Of a DNA stretch of 26,535 bases, positions 1 to 6,680 are shown one piece after another. The translations under genes were made by a program, and so were the position numbers. Source of the DNA: JBIOWF01 sp044868295 (GTDB taxonomy: Bacteria; Actinomycetota; Actinomycetes; Streptosporangiales; Streptosporangiaceae); NCBI GenBank assembly GCA_044868295.1, contig JBIOWF010000069.1:1-26535 (forward strand). Reading direction: 5' to 3'. Every line of letters starts with the position of its first letter. Position 1 is the stretch's first letter. The notes beneath the pieces are model-generated. The model searched no databases and had not been told where the DNA came from. It was given only the letters and a program-made list of their open reading frames with translations.

Positions 1-372
1 GCCGGTGAGCTCGCCGCGGGGGCCCGCGACGTGCAGGGCGTCTCCGTCGTGACGCACCGCGCGCCTGCTGGAACGTCCGCCGATGACCTGCGTAAACTCG
101 CCCTCGACGTGCGCGGGCGGTTCCCGGCCGACCGGGCCGCGGTGGTTGTCGTGGCCGGTGTGCCCGCCGATCGGCCAGTGGTCGTCGCCGTCGTGAACGA
201 GGCGGGGCGCGGGCGTGGCCTGAAGGCAGGGCAACTGGTCGGTGTCGCCGCCAAGGCGCTTGGGGGTGGCGGTGGCGGCAAGGACGATGTCGCGCAGGGC
301 GGCGGAGCCCGTCCGGAGGCGATCGGCGACGCGCTGCGCGCCGTCGAGGAGACCATCTCCTCAGCCCTGTGA
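1..372 (+). CDS. alaS: Alanyl-tRNA synthetase, C-terminal end (5' truncated by window)
   Basis: Only the last 123 codons are present; the gene enters the window already open in frame 1. What is visible is the C-terminal DHHA1-type domain of AlaRS, which helps the enzyme grip the tRNA elbow. The diagnostic part is the glycine-rich stretch ending in KDDVAQGGG (about window codons 88-100), which matches the GGRPDxAQGGG signature near the end of bacterial AlaRS. It is followed by a short helix ending in AVEETISSAL. AlaRS charges tRNA-Ala in the cytoplasm. The TGA stop overlaps the GTG start of the next gene by four bases (GTGA), so translation is probably coupled. alaS followed by ruvX and mltG is a common actinobacterial order and supports the call. 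Confidence 0.93.
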   Translation, partial: AGELAAGARDVQGVSVVTHRAPAGTSADDLRKLALDVRGRFPADRAAVVVVAGVPADRPVVVAVVNEAGRGRGLKAGQLVGVAAKALGGGGGGKDDVAQGGGARPEAIGDALRAVEETISSAL

Positions 373-857
373 GACCGGGTGTGCGCCTCGGCGTCGACGT
401 CGGATCGGTCCGGGTCGGCGTGGCCCGCAGCGACCCCTCGGGATTGCTGGCCACGCCGGTCGAGACCGTACGGCGCGGCCGGGGAGACCTGGACCGGATC
501 GCGGCGATCAGCGCGGAGCACGAGGCCGTCGAGGTCGTCGTGGGGCTGCCCACCTCCTTGTCGGGGCGGGAGAGTCATGCCGCCGCGGCTGCGCGGGACT
601 TCGCCGGCCTGCTCGCGGCACGGCTCGCGCCGGTGCCGGTCCGGCTGTTCGACGAGAGGCTGACCACGGTCACCGCCCAGCGGGGGCTGCGCTCCAGCGG
701 TGTGCGGGCCAGGAACCAGCGCGACGTCATCGACCAGGCGGCGGCAGTCGTGCTGCTGCAGGCCGCTCTCGACGCCGAGAGGGCCACCGGCCGGCCGCCG
801 GGGCACCCGGTCGAGCCTCCGGGTGAGCGCCCCGTCCATGGCGGGCGATCCGGATGA
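369..857 (+). CDS. ruvX: YqgF/RuvX-family RNase H-fold nuclease (putative Holliday junction resolvase)
   Basis: This 162-residue protein has the YqgF/RuvX layout. GVDVGSVRVGVA near residues 8-19 carries the first metal-binding Asp (D10). Next come VVGLPTSLSG, FDERLTTV with the conserved Glu, and DVIDQAAAVVLLQ with the last acidic residue. The family has an RNase H fold and is associated with resolving branched DNA and, in E. coli, with 16S rRNA 5' maturation. Which role applies here cannot be read from sequence. The GTG start overlaps the alaS stop, and the protein begins just before the first catalytic strand, as expected. The tail after about residue 140 is Pro/Gly-rich and probably disordered. 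The following mltG-type gene starts inside this tail. Confidence 0.92.
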   Translation: MRPGVRLGVDVGSVRVGVARSDPSGLLATPVETVRRGRGDLDRIAAISAEHEAVEVVVGLPTSLSGRESHAAAAARDFAGLLAARLAPVPVRLFDERLTTVTAQRGLRSSGVRARNQRDVIDQAAAVVLLQAALDAERATGRPPGHPVEPPGERPVHGGRSG

Positions 858-1911
858 GGCATCAGGCGGGCGTGGCCGGCGGGCGCGGATGGTCGCGCTC
901 GGCGGCGCCGCCCTCGTGGCGGGCGTGGTCGTGCTCGGCGTGCAGGCCGTCAGGCCGCTGATCGTTCCCGAAGACTTCCAAGGTCGCGGCGCCGGAGCGG
1001 TGACCGTGGAGATCGCCTCCGGCGCGACCGCGCGGGACGTCGCGCAGACGCTCGCCCGGGCGGGCGTGGTCGCCAGCGAGCGGTCGTTCGTGCGGGCGGT
1101 GGAGGCGCGGTCGAAGGCGGGCAGCCTGCGCCCGGGGCTCTTCCGGCTGAGGCGGGGAATGTCGGCTGCGGCGGCGCTCGAACTCCTCCTGGAGCCCACG
1201 TCCCGGGTGGTCAGGCGAGTGGTCATTCCCGAGGGGCTGCGCAACTCCGAGGCGCTGGCCAGGCTCGCGGCCGGGTCGGGCATCGCGCTCGCGGACTTCA
1301 AGAAGGCCGTCGCGGATCCGGGTCGTCTCACCCTTCCCGCGTACGCCGAGGGCCGGGTCGAGGGCTTCCTGTTCCCCGCCACGTACGAGGTCGAGGAAGC
1401 CACCACCGCGCACGATCTTTTGCAGAGCATGGTGGACCGGTTCGGTGTCGCGGCAGAGCACATCGGGCTGGAGAGGCGGGCGGCCGAGGTCCACCTGACA
1501 CCGCTTCAGGTGGTCATCGTGGCCGGCATCGTGCAGGCCGAGGGCGGCCGGGAAGCCGACTACCCGAAGATCGCCAGGGTCATCTACAACCGGCTCGCCC
1601 GGGGCGCCAAGCTGGAGATGTGCAGCACGGTCCTGTACGCGCAGGGGCGAAGGACGCTGAAGATCACGGAGCGGGACACCAGGGTGGACTCGCCGTACAA
1701 CACCTATCGGCACGGGGGTCTGCCGCCGGGAGCGATCAGCAATCCGGGGGAGAGCGCGATGCTGGCCGCGCTCCAGCCGGCGAAAGGTGATTGGTTCTGG
1801 TTTGCCACTACTGACCCAGGCCGTAGAATCACCAAATTCACAGACAAAGAAAGCGAGTTCGTGAAATATCGGGAAGAACTGAATCGATACCTCGGGGCCA
1901 ACCACCAGTGA
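838..1911 (+). CDS. MltG/YceG-family endolytic transglycosylase, divergent tandem copy
   Basis: This 357-residue membrane-anchored protein is the first of two adjacent MltG-type genes. A short cytoplasmic tail is followed by one membrane segment at about residues 18-39, a LysM-like region, and the YceG domain. MltG cleaves nascent glycan strands outside the membrane and so ends their extension. The conserved catalytic Glu is present in the IVQAEG motif (E235), and GLPPGAISNPG is intact near the C-terminus. The substrate-groove motif that reads LEMDST in the downstream copy reads LEMCST here (Cys262), and the adjacent YG is replaced. The last 90 or so bases (1801-1890) are about 44% GC by hand count, far below the rest. 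The ATG at 838 overlaps ruvX by 20 bases; GTG 823 is an in-frame alternative. Neither has a strong ribosome-binding site. It may be a duplicate with altered or reduced activity. Confidence 0.85.
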   Translation: MAGDPDEASGGRGRRARMVALGGAALVAGVVVLGVQAVRPLIVPEDFQGRGAGAVTVEIASGATARDVAQTLARAGVVASERSFVRAVEARSKAGSLRPGLFRLRRGMSAAAALELLLEPTSRVVRRVVIPEGLRNSEALARLAAGSGIALADFKKAVADPGRLTLPAYAEGRVEGFLFPATYEVEEATTAHDLLQSMVDRFGVAAEHIGLERRAAEVHLTPLQVVIVAGIVQAEGGREADYPKIARVIYNRLARGAKLEMCSTVLYAQGRRTLKITERDTRVDSPYNTYRHGGLPPGAISNPGESAMLAALQPAKGDWFWFATTDPGRRITKFTDKESEFVKYREELNRYLGANHQ

Positions 1912-2110
1912 GTCTCCTTGGAATCCCCGCCGCGGCGATCACCGCGGACAAAAGGATCTAAGAAGACGATCTGGCTCCCCATGGCCCGGCCTTGAGGACT
2001 TCCCCACCCTCCCCCCGGGTGGCCCCACATATCAGGAGTGCCTGCCCATACCCTGGCGGAAACGTCGCCGGAGTAGGGGCGGTGAAGCGACCAATCCACG
2101 CCGGAACCCC

Positions 2111-2159
2111 CTCGGTTTGGCACTCTCGCTTGACGCGAGGCCGGTCGGACCGAGAGATT
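2111..2159 (+). promoter_or_regulatory. Hairpin and weak promoter candidate upstream of the second mltG
   Basis: The 260-base gap at 1912-2171 separates the two mltG-type genes. It holds CTCGGT (2111-2116) pairing with ACCGAG (2149-2154), and inside it CTCGC (2125-2129) pairing with GCGAG (2135-2139). A TTGACG hexamer at 2130-2135 with GAGATT at 2154-2159 (18-base spacer) could be a poor promoter for the second gene. A CCGCGG/CCGCGG hairpin at 1930-1947 lies just after the first gene and has no T-tract. I see nothing else in this gap. Confidence 0.3.
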
Positions 2160-2171
2160 GGCCAGCGCACT

Positions 2172-3329
2172 ATGAACGATCTCGACATGAACTTCCTGCT
2201 GGGCGCCGAGGATGACGACGGGTCTCCACGGCGCCGCTCCCGTGGTGGCGCCCGAACCCAGCGCACCCGCAGTCGCCGGCGCAGGACCCGCCAGCGGCGC
2301 AAGGGCTTCGCCGCGACCTTGTTCGCCATGGTCATCATCGTCGGCGTCCTGGGCGGCGCCGGTTACCTCGGCTACAACTGGGTCCGCGACCTCGTGATCC
2401 CCAAGGACTTCACGGGCACGGGGTCCGGTGAGGTCGTGATCGAGATCAAGGAAGGCGCCAGCGCCGGCGAGGTCGCGCAGACACTGGAGGACCAGGGCGT
2501 CGTGGCCAGCGCGCGGGCGTTCGTCAACGCCATCGGCGCGGCCGGCAAGAGCTCATCGCTGCAACCGGGCGAGTACACACTGCGCAAGGGCATGTCCGCG
2601 GAGTCCGCCGTGGCCCTGCTCGATCCCAAGAACCGGCTGCTCAACAAGCTGACCATCCGCGAGGGCCTGCGGCTGAGCAAGATCTTCACCGAGCTCTCCA
2701 CCGCGACCGGCCGGCCCGTCGCGGAGTTCAAGCAGGCGGCCAAGGAGGACATCGGTCTGCCCGGCTACGCCAAGGGCAGACTGGAGGGCTTCGCGTTCCC
2801 CGCGACCTACGAGATCTCCCCGAAGCTGAGCGCGAGCGAGATCCTCGCGAAGATGGTCGATCGCTTCAACGAGACCGCCGATCGGATCGATCTGGACGGC
2901 CAGGCCGAGAAGCTCGGGCGGACGCCGAAGGAGATCATCACGATCGCCAGCATCATCCAGGCCGAGTCCGGCAGCCAGGCCGACATGCCGAAGATCGCCC
3001 GGGTCATCTACAACCGGCTCAACCGGAACCCGCAGATGAAGCTGGAGATGGACAGCACGCTCATGTACGGGCTCGGCAAGTACGGCATCGCGGCCAGCAA
3101 CGCCGACCTGAAGAGCACCTCGGTGTACAACACCTACAGGCGCCTGGGCCTGCCGCCGGGCCCGATCGACAACCCCGGCGACCACGCCATCGAGGCGGCG
3201 CTGAACCCCGCCGAAGGGAACTGGATCTACTTCGTGACGACCGACCCCCAGAAGGGGATCACCAAGTTCACCGACAACGAGACGGAGTTCTGGAAGCTTC
3301 GCGAAGAGTTCAACAGGAACTACGGGTGA
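2172..3329 (+). CDS. mltG: Endolytic murein transglycosylase MltG (canonical copy)
   Basis: This 385-residue protein looks like the usual actinobacterial MltG. It has an acidic start (MNDLDMNFLLGAEDDDGS), a strongly basic Arg-rich cytoplasmic stretch at about residues 18-45, and a single membrane helix at about 46-68. A LysM-like region and the catalytic YceG domain follow. The catalytic Glu lies in IIQAES (E265). LEMDSTLMYG (D294) and GLPPGPIDNPG are intact. The enzyme cuts nascent peptidoglycan at the outer face of the membrane and influences glycan chain length. ATG 2172 is chosen because the acidic MNDLD start is typical of the family; the frame stays open upstream but that extension is not conserved-looking. 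The TGA overlaps the GTG of aroE (GTGA), matching the usual mltG-aroE pairing. Confidence 0.93.
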   Translation: MNDLDMNFLLGAEDDDGSPRRRSRGGARTQRTRSRRRRTRQRRKGFAATLFAMVIIVGVLGGAGYLGYNWVRDLVIPKDFTGTGSGEVVIEIKEGASAGEVAQTLEDQGVVASARAFVNAIGAAGKSSSLQPGEYTLRKGMSAESAVALLDPKNRLLNKLTIREGLRLSKIFTELSTATGRPVAEFKQAAKEDIGLPGYAKGRLEGFAFPATYEISPKLSASEILAKMVDRFNETADRIDLDGQAEKLGRTPKEIITIASIIQAESGSQADMPKIARVIYNRLNRNPQMKLEMDSTLMYGLGKYGIAASNADLKSTSVYNTYRRLGLPPGPIDNPGDHAIEAALNPAEGNWIYFVTTDPQKGITKFTDNETEFWKLREEFNRNYG

Positions 3330-4144
3330 GGGCCGCCGTCCTTGGCTCGCCGGTCGGCCACTCGCTCTCCCCGGTCCTGCACCGTACGGCGTACGCCGAG
3401 CTGGGGCTCACGGATTGGCGGTATGACGCGATCGAGTGCGCGGAGGGGGATCTGGCCGGGTTCGTCGCGGCGATGGGCCCCGAGTGGGCGGGCCTGTCGC
3501 TGACGATGCCGCTCAAGCGCGTGGTGTTCGAGCTGCTGGACACGGTCTCGGACCTCGCGGTCCAGGTGGGGGCCGTCAACACGGTCGTGCTGCGGGACGG
3601 TGCCCGCCACGGGGAGAACACCGACGTCCACGGCATCGTCCAGGCGTTGTCCGAGGCCGGGATGCCGGCCCCGGACAGCGCCGCGATCCTGGGCGGGGGA
3701 GCCACCGCTGCCTCCGCTCTCGCCGCGCTGCGCGAGATGGGCCTGCGCCAGGTCGCCCTGGTCGTCCGCGCGCCCGCCCGAGCCTCCGAAACCCTCGCCG
3801 TTGCCGATCGGCTGGGCGTGGCGGTGACCGTGCAGACCTTCGACAAGTTCGATACCGACGTCGACCTCGTCTTCTCCACGCTGCCGTCCGGGGCCGCGGA
3901 CGCCGTCGTCCGGTCGATCGCCGAGTCGAAGGCGGTCGTTTTCGACGTCGTCTACTCGCCGTGGCCGACGGCGCTGGCGAGAGCCGTACAGGACCGGGCG
4001 GGGACCGTGATCGGCGGTTTCCCGATGCTGCTCCACCAGGCCGTCCGCCAGGTGGAACTGATGACCGGGCGGGCCGACGTGCCCGTTGAGGCCATGCGAG
4101 CGGCCGGCGAGGCCGAACTGCTGAGACGGGCCGCGACGGAATAG
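3326..4144 (+). CDS. aroE: Shikimate dehydrogenase
   Basis: This 272-residue cytoplasmic enzyme reduces 3-dehydroshikimate to shikimate with NADPH, on the route to chorismate and aromatic amino acids. The substrate-binding motif SPVGHSLSP is at residues 8-16. The catalytic Lys is K64 in SLTMPLKR, and its partner Asp is D100 in GENTDVHG. The dinucleotide-binding loop GGGATA is at 123-128. Length is normal for AroE. The GTG start overlaps the mltG stop and places the SPVGHS motif at the expected distance from the N-terminus. A long open frame on the opposite strand here is only a GC-bias shadow. The gene is last in its transcription unit, and the infC leader begins directly after it. Confidence 0.95.
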   Translation: MRAAVLGSPVGHSLSPVLHRTAYAELGLTDWRYDAIECAEGDLAGFVAAMGPEWAGLSLTMPLKRVVFELLDTVSDLAVQVGAVNTVVLRDGARHGENTDVHGIVQALSEAGMPAPDSAAILGGGATAASALAALREMGLRQVALVVRAPARASETLAVADRLGVAVTVQTFDKFDTDVDLVFSTLPSGAADAVVRSIAESKAVVFDVVYSPWPTALARAVQDRAGTVIGGFPMLLHQAVRQVELMTGRADVPVEAMRAAGEAELLRRAATE

Positions 4145-4174
4145 TTCGGGACCGCCTTCAGATTGTGGTAGTGT
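4145..4174 (+). promoter_or_regulatory. Possible promoter of the infC operon
   Basis: A TANNNT-type -10 element, TAGTGT (4169-4174), lies just after the aroE stop. Upstream, TTCGGG at 4145-4150 with an 18-base spacer is a poor -35 match. The position is sensible: a start near 4181 would give a leader of about 190 nt ahead of infC, containing the structures listed separately. Confidence 0.4.
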
Positions 4175-4281
4175 TGCACATCGATCGGTCCGGCATGCCA
4201 GCTGGACGCGCAAGCGGAGGCCACCTCCCACCTGATCTGCCGAAAGGCGGACGGGTCCAGGATCACACCGGAGTTTTCTGG

Positions 4282-4296
4282 ATGAGAGCTCAGTGA
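4282..4296 (+). CDS. Possible four-codon leader ORF ahead of infC
   Basis: ATG at 4282 opens a frame encoding Met-Arg-Ala-Gln and then TGA. A GGAG sequence at 4270-4273 sits eight bases upstream, a proper spacing. The final A of its stop codon is the first base of the intrinsic terminator stem. A ribosome terminating here would cover the 5' arm of that stem. This is suggestive of translation-dependent control, but so short an ORF can arise by chance. Confidence 0.3.
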   Translation: MRAQ

Positions 4297-4324
4297 CCCC
4301 GCATGCGTGGCGTGCGGGGTTTTT
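4296..4324 (+). terminator. Intrinsic terminator/attenuator in the infC leader
   Basis: ACCCCGCATGC (4296-4306) pairs with GCGTGCGGGGT (4310-4320) around a three-base loop, with one G-T wobble. A run of T follows at 4320-4324. It lies 49 bases before the infC start and has the best terminator form in the window, since most others lack a T-tract. Its place inside an operon leader points to attenuation rather than termination of aroE. Confidence 0.8.
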
Positions 4325-4372
4325 GCGTTTCCCGCACGATCGAGCACTAAGCGGCAGTCCCTTGGAGGTCCC

Positions 4373-4969
4373 ATCAGCACCGAGCCCCGCATCAACGATC
4401 GTATTCGCGTGCCCGAGGTCCGCCTCGTCGGCCCGAACGGCGAACAGGTCGGCATCGTCTCCATCGGCGATGCGCTGAAGCTGGCCCAGGAAAACGATCT
4501 CGACCTGGTCGAGGTCGCGGCGACGGCCCGCCCGCCCGTCTGCAAGCTCATGGACTACGGCAAGTTCAAGTACGAGTCGGCCATGAAGGCGCGCGAGGCT
4601 CGCCGCAACCAGGCGCATACGATCATCAAGGAGATCAAGCTCCGGCCCAAGATCGACCCGCACGACTACGAGACCAAGAAGGGTCACGTCGTGCGATTTC
4701 TCAAGGCCGGGGACAAGGTCAAGGTCACGATCATGTTCCGGGGCCGCGAGCAGTCCCGGCCGGAGCTGGGTTTCCGGCTGTTGCAGCGGCTCGCCGAGGA
4801 CGTCACCGAGCTGGGCTTCGTGGAGTCGCAGCCCAAGCAGGACGGCCGAAACATGATCATGGTGATTGGCCCGCACAAGAAGAAGGCCGAGGCCAAGGCC
4901 GAGAAGGCGGCGGCCAAGGCGCAGCGCGCCGCGGAGCCGGCGGCGGAGGAATCCGCACCGGCCGAATGA
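4373..4969 (+). CDS. infC: Translation initiation factor IF-3, ATC start
   Basis: IF-3 binds the 30S subunit, prevents premature 50S joining and rejects non-standard start codons and elongator tRNAs. The reading begins at ATC (4373), giving STEPRINDRIRVPEVRLVG, the normal IF-3 N-terminus. GGAGG at 4364-4368 lies four bases upstream. No ATG or GTG is placed to give this N-terminus; the nearest upstream in-frame one (GTG 4307) lies inside the terminator hairpin. A rare AUU/AUC-type start is a known autoregulatory feature of infC. The N-domain covers about residues 1-75 and the linker is Lys-rich. The C-domain includes KKGHVVRFLKAGDKVKVTI and the IMFRGRE segment. A tail of about 25 residues rich in Ala, Lys and Glu is typical of actinobacterial IF-3. 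Total length is 198 residues. Confidence 0.94.
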   Translation: MSTEPRINDRIRVPEVRLVGPNGEQVGIVSIGDALKLAQENDLDLVEVAATARPPVCKLMDYGKFKYESAMKAREARRNQAHTIIKEIKLRPKIDPHDYETKKGHVVRFLKAGDKVKVTIMFRGREQSRPELGFRLLQRLAEDVTELGFVESQPKQDGRNMIMVIGPHKKKAEAKAEKAAAKAQRAAEPAAEESAPAE

Positions 4970-5009
4970 CGCGCACGGTCTGAGGGCTACTCGGACAACG
5001 CACGGAAGC

Positions 5010-5052
5010 CGAGACCGGGACGGTCTCGCAGAGCCAGGCACGCCGTTGGCTC
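5010..5052 (+). promoter_or_regulatory. Paired stem-loops in the infC-rpmI spacer
   Basis: The 135-base spacer between infC and rpmI contains two adjacent inverted repeats. CGAGACCG (5010-5017) pairs with CGGTCTCG (5021-5028) around GGA. GAGCCA (5031-5036) pairs with TGGCTC (5047-5052). Neither has a T-tract, so termination is unlikely. In E. coli and Bacillus, ribosomal protein L20 represses its own operon by binding structured mRNA upstream of rpmI. A similar site here is plausible but unproven. Confidence 0.4.
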
Positions 5053-5104
5053 GGGTTACCGGCCCGGGACATCGGCACGGAACAACGAGGGAGAGACGGC
5101 TGAG

Positions 5105-5299
5105 ATGCCGAAGATGAAGACGCACAGTGGTGCGAAGAAGCGGTTCCGGGTCACCGGCTCCGGCAAGATCGTTCGCCGGCGGGCCAACCGGAAGCACCTT
5201 TTCGAGCACAAGCCGTCCACCCGTACGCGCCGGCTCGAGGGCGATGTCGTCATCTCCGACGCAGACGCCAAGAAGATCAAGAAGCTGCTCGCGAAGTAA
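5105..5299 (+). CDS. rpmI: 50S ribosomal protein L35
   Basis: This 64-residue, very basic protein begins MPKMKTHSGAKKRFRVTGSG, the family signature. It also has the conserved block RRRANRKHLFEHK and ends in KIKKLLAK. L35 is a small 23S rRNA-binding component of the large subunit. The ribosome-binding site is GGGAGAG a few bases before ATG 5105. It lies 135 bases after infC and 24 bases before rplT, the standard infC-rpmI-rplT operon. The length is normal for the family. Confidence 0.97.
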   Translation: MPKMKTHSGAKKRFRVTGSGKIVRRRANRKHLFEHKPSTRTRRLEGDVVISDADAKKIKKLLAK

Positions 5300-5323
5300 C
5301 GACCCCCGGGGAGACAGAACAAC

Positions 5324-5704
5324 ATGGCACGCGTGAAGCGGGCGCTCAACGCCAAGAAGAAGCGCAGGGTCGTCCTCGAGCGGGCGAGCGGCTACCGGGG
5401 TCAGCGGTCGAGGCTGTACCGCAAGGCCAAGGAGCAGATGCTCCACTCGATGACCTATGCGTACAGGGACCGCAAGGACAAGAAGGGCACCTTCCGGCGC
5501 CTTTGGATCCAGCGCATCAACGCGGCGGCCCGCGCGAACGGCATCACCTACAACCGGTTCATCCAGGGTCTGCGTCTCGCGGGCATCGAGGTGGACCGCA
5601 AGATCCTCGCCGACCTCGCGGTGAACGACAGCCAGACCTTCGCCACGCTGGTCGAGTCCGCCAAGAAGGCGCTTCCGGCCGACGTCAACGCGCCGGTCGC
5701 CTAG
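5324..5704 (+). CDS. rplT: 50S ribosomal protein L20
   Basis: This 126-residue basic protein starts MARVKRALNAKKKRRVVLE and has the conserved SGYRGQRSRLYRKAKEQ segment followed by the RRLWIQRINAAAR motif. L20 binds 23S rRNA early in 50S assembly. In several bacteria it also represses its own operon by binding mRNA upstream of rpmI. A GGGGAGA ribosome-binding site precedes ATG 5324. The operon appears to end at the hairpin at 5727-5756. Confidence 0.97.
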   Translation: MARVKRALNAKKKRRVVLERASGYRGQRSRLYRKAKEQMLHSMTYAYRDRKDKKGTFRRLWIQRINAAARANGITYNRFIQGLRLAGIEVDRKILADLAVNDSQTFATLVESAKKALPADVNAPVA

Positions 5705-5726
5705 TAAGTACCTAGCGCTGTTCCAG

Positions 5727-5756
5727 TGAGGGCCCGTCGTCATCGGCGGGTCCTCA
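5727..5756 (+). terminator. Terminator-like hairpin after rplT
   Basis: TGAGGGCCCG (5727-5736) pairs with CGGGTCCTCA (5747-5756) with one G-T pair, around a roughly ten-base loop that can pair further. Only a short T-poor stretch follows, which is common for high-GC actinobacterial terminators. It separates the ribosomal protein operon from the methyltransferase gene. Confidence 0.65.
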
Positions 5757-5778
5757 TTCACTTGTGACGGGGGAAGGC

Positions 5779-6618
5779 ATGGCGGGATCCCAGCTCACCA
5801 ACATCAAGTCGCCGCGGGTCAAGGCCGCCCGGAGGCTGACCAAGCGCGCCTTCCGGGATCGGGACCGGGCCTTCCTCGCGGAGGGGCCGCAGGCGGTCCG
5901 TGAGGCGCTCGCTCTCGACGGCGTCACGGTGGAATTGTTCGCCACCGCCGAGGCCGAGGCGCGGCATCCCGAGATCATCGCCGCCGCCGCAGCGGCCGGG
6001 GTGCCCGTGCTCGGGGCCAGCGGCGAGGTGATGGCCGAGCTGGCGCAGACCGTCACGCCGCAGGGCCTGATGGCCGTCTGCCGGTTCGTTCACGTCCCGC
6101 TCGCCGAGGCCGTGCCGCCGGGCGCGGGGCTGGTCGCGCTGCTCGCCCACGTCCGCGATCCCGGCAACGCCGGCACGGTGCTCCGTACGGCTGACGCCGC
6201 CGGGGCCGACGCGGTGGTCTTCACCGACGCCTCCGTGGATCCGTACAACGGCAAGTGCGTGCGGGCGAGCGCGGGAAGTTTGTTCCACCTGCCGGTCGTG
6301 ACCGGATCTCCGGTAGCGGAGGCGGTGCGGCACGTGCGCGCGGCGGGGCTGCGGGTGCTCGCGGCCGACGGGGCGGGGAAGGGCACGCTGGACGACGTCG
6401 ACCTGGCCGGACCGACCGCGTGGCTGTTCGGGAACGAGGCGTGGGGGCTGCCGCCCGAGCTCCTGGAGCTGGCCGACGAAGTGGTCCGCGTGCCCATCTA
6501 CGGACGAGCCGAGAGCCTCAATCTGGCCACCGCCGCCGCGGTCTGCCTGTACGCGTCCGCACGTGCGCAACGGCAGACCTTACATTCCGTAGAAGATCCC
6601 CGTACCCCGTCGGCTTGA
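5779..6618 (+). CDS. TrmH/SpoU-family RNA 2'-O-methyltransferase
   Basis: This 279-residue protein has the SpoU knotted fold. An N-terminal RNA substrate-binding domain covers about residues 1-110. The SAM-binding catalytic domain follows with three family motifs: NAGTVLRTADAAGAD, LFGNEAWGLP, and SLNLATAAAVCLY at the C-terminus. It probably methylates ribose in 23S rRNA, using S-adenosylmethionine. The exact target base cannot be deduced; thiostrepton-resistance-type TsnR enzymes are one related group. ATG 5779 is preferred because a purine-rich GGGGGAAGG lies directly before it. GTG 5764 has no ribosome-binding site. This gene next to rplT and ahead of pheS is a common actinobacterial arrangement. 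Confidence 0.88.
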   Translation: MAGSQLTNIKSPRVKAARRLTKRAFRDRDRAFLAEGPQAVREALALDGVTVELFATAEAEARHPEIIAAAAAAGVPVLGASGEVMAELAQTVTPQGLMAVCRFVHVPLAEAVPPGAGLVALLAHVRDPGNAGTVLRTADAAGADAVVFTDASVDPYNGKCVRASAGSLFHLPVVTGSPVAEAVRHVRAAGLRVLAADGAGKGTLDDVDLAGPTAWLFGNEAWGLPPELLELADEVVRVPIYGRAESLNLATAAAVCLYASARAQRQTLHSVEDPRTPSA

Positions 6619-6680
6619 CGCTGCTGCTGGTCGCTGGAAACCCGCTATTGTCGGCCTTGACGGGTCGAGGAGGCAATTTC

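Larger units (their letters stand above)
4211..4372 (+). promoter_or_regulatory. Structured leader of infC-rpmI-rplT (putative transcription attenuator)
   Basis: This leader lies between aroE and infC and holds several hairpins in order. GGAGG-CCA-CCTCC is at 4216-4228. GCC-GAAA-GGC at 4239-4248 has a GNRA loop. CCGGA/TCTGG is at 4268-4281 and competes with TCCAG (4256-4260) pairing to CTGGA (4278-4282). A strong intrinsic terminator is at 4296-4324. The ACCTCC at 4223-4228 is also complementary to the infC ribosome-binding site GGAGGT (4364-4369). Control of infC operons by leader RNA is known in other bacteria, but the mechanism here is inferred only from layout. Confidence 0.6.

Noticed and set aside
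3320..5761. 813-codon open frame on the minus strand
   Set aside because: It lies antisense to aroE, infC, rpmI and rplT, all clear genes. Composition (Arg, Gly, Leu, Asp repeats) is that of a high-GC shadow frame.
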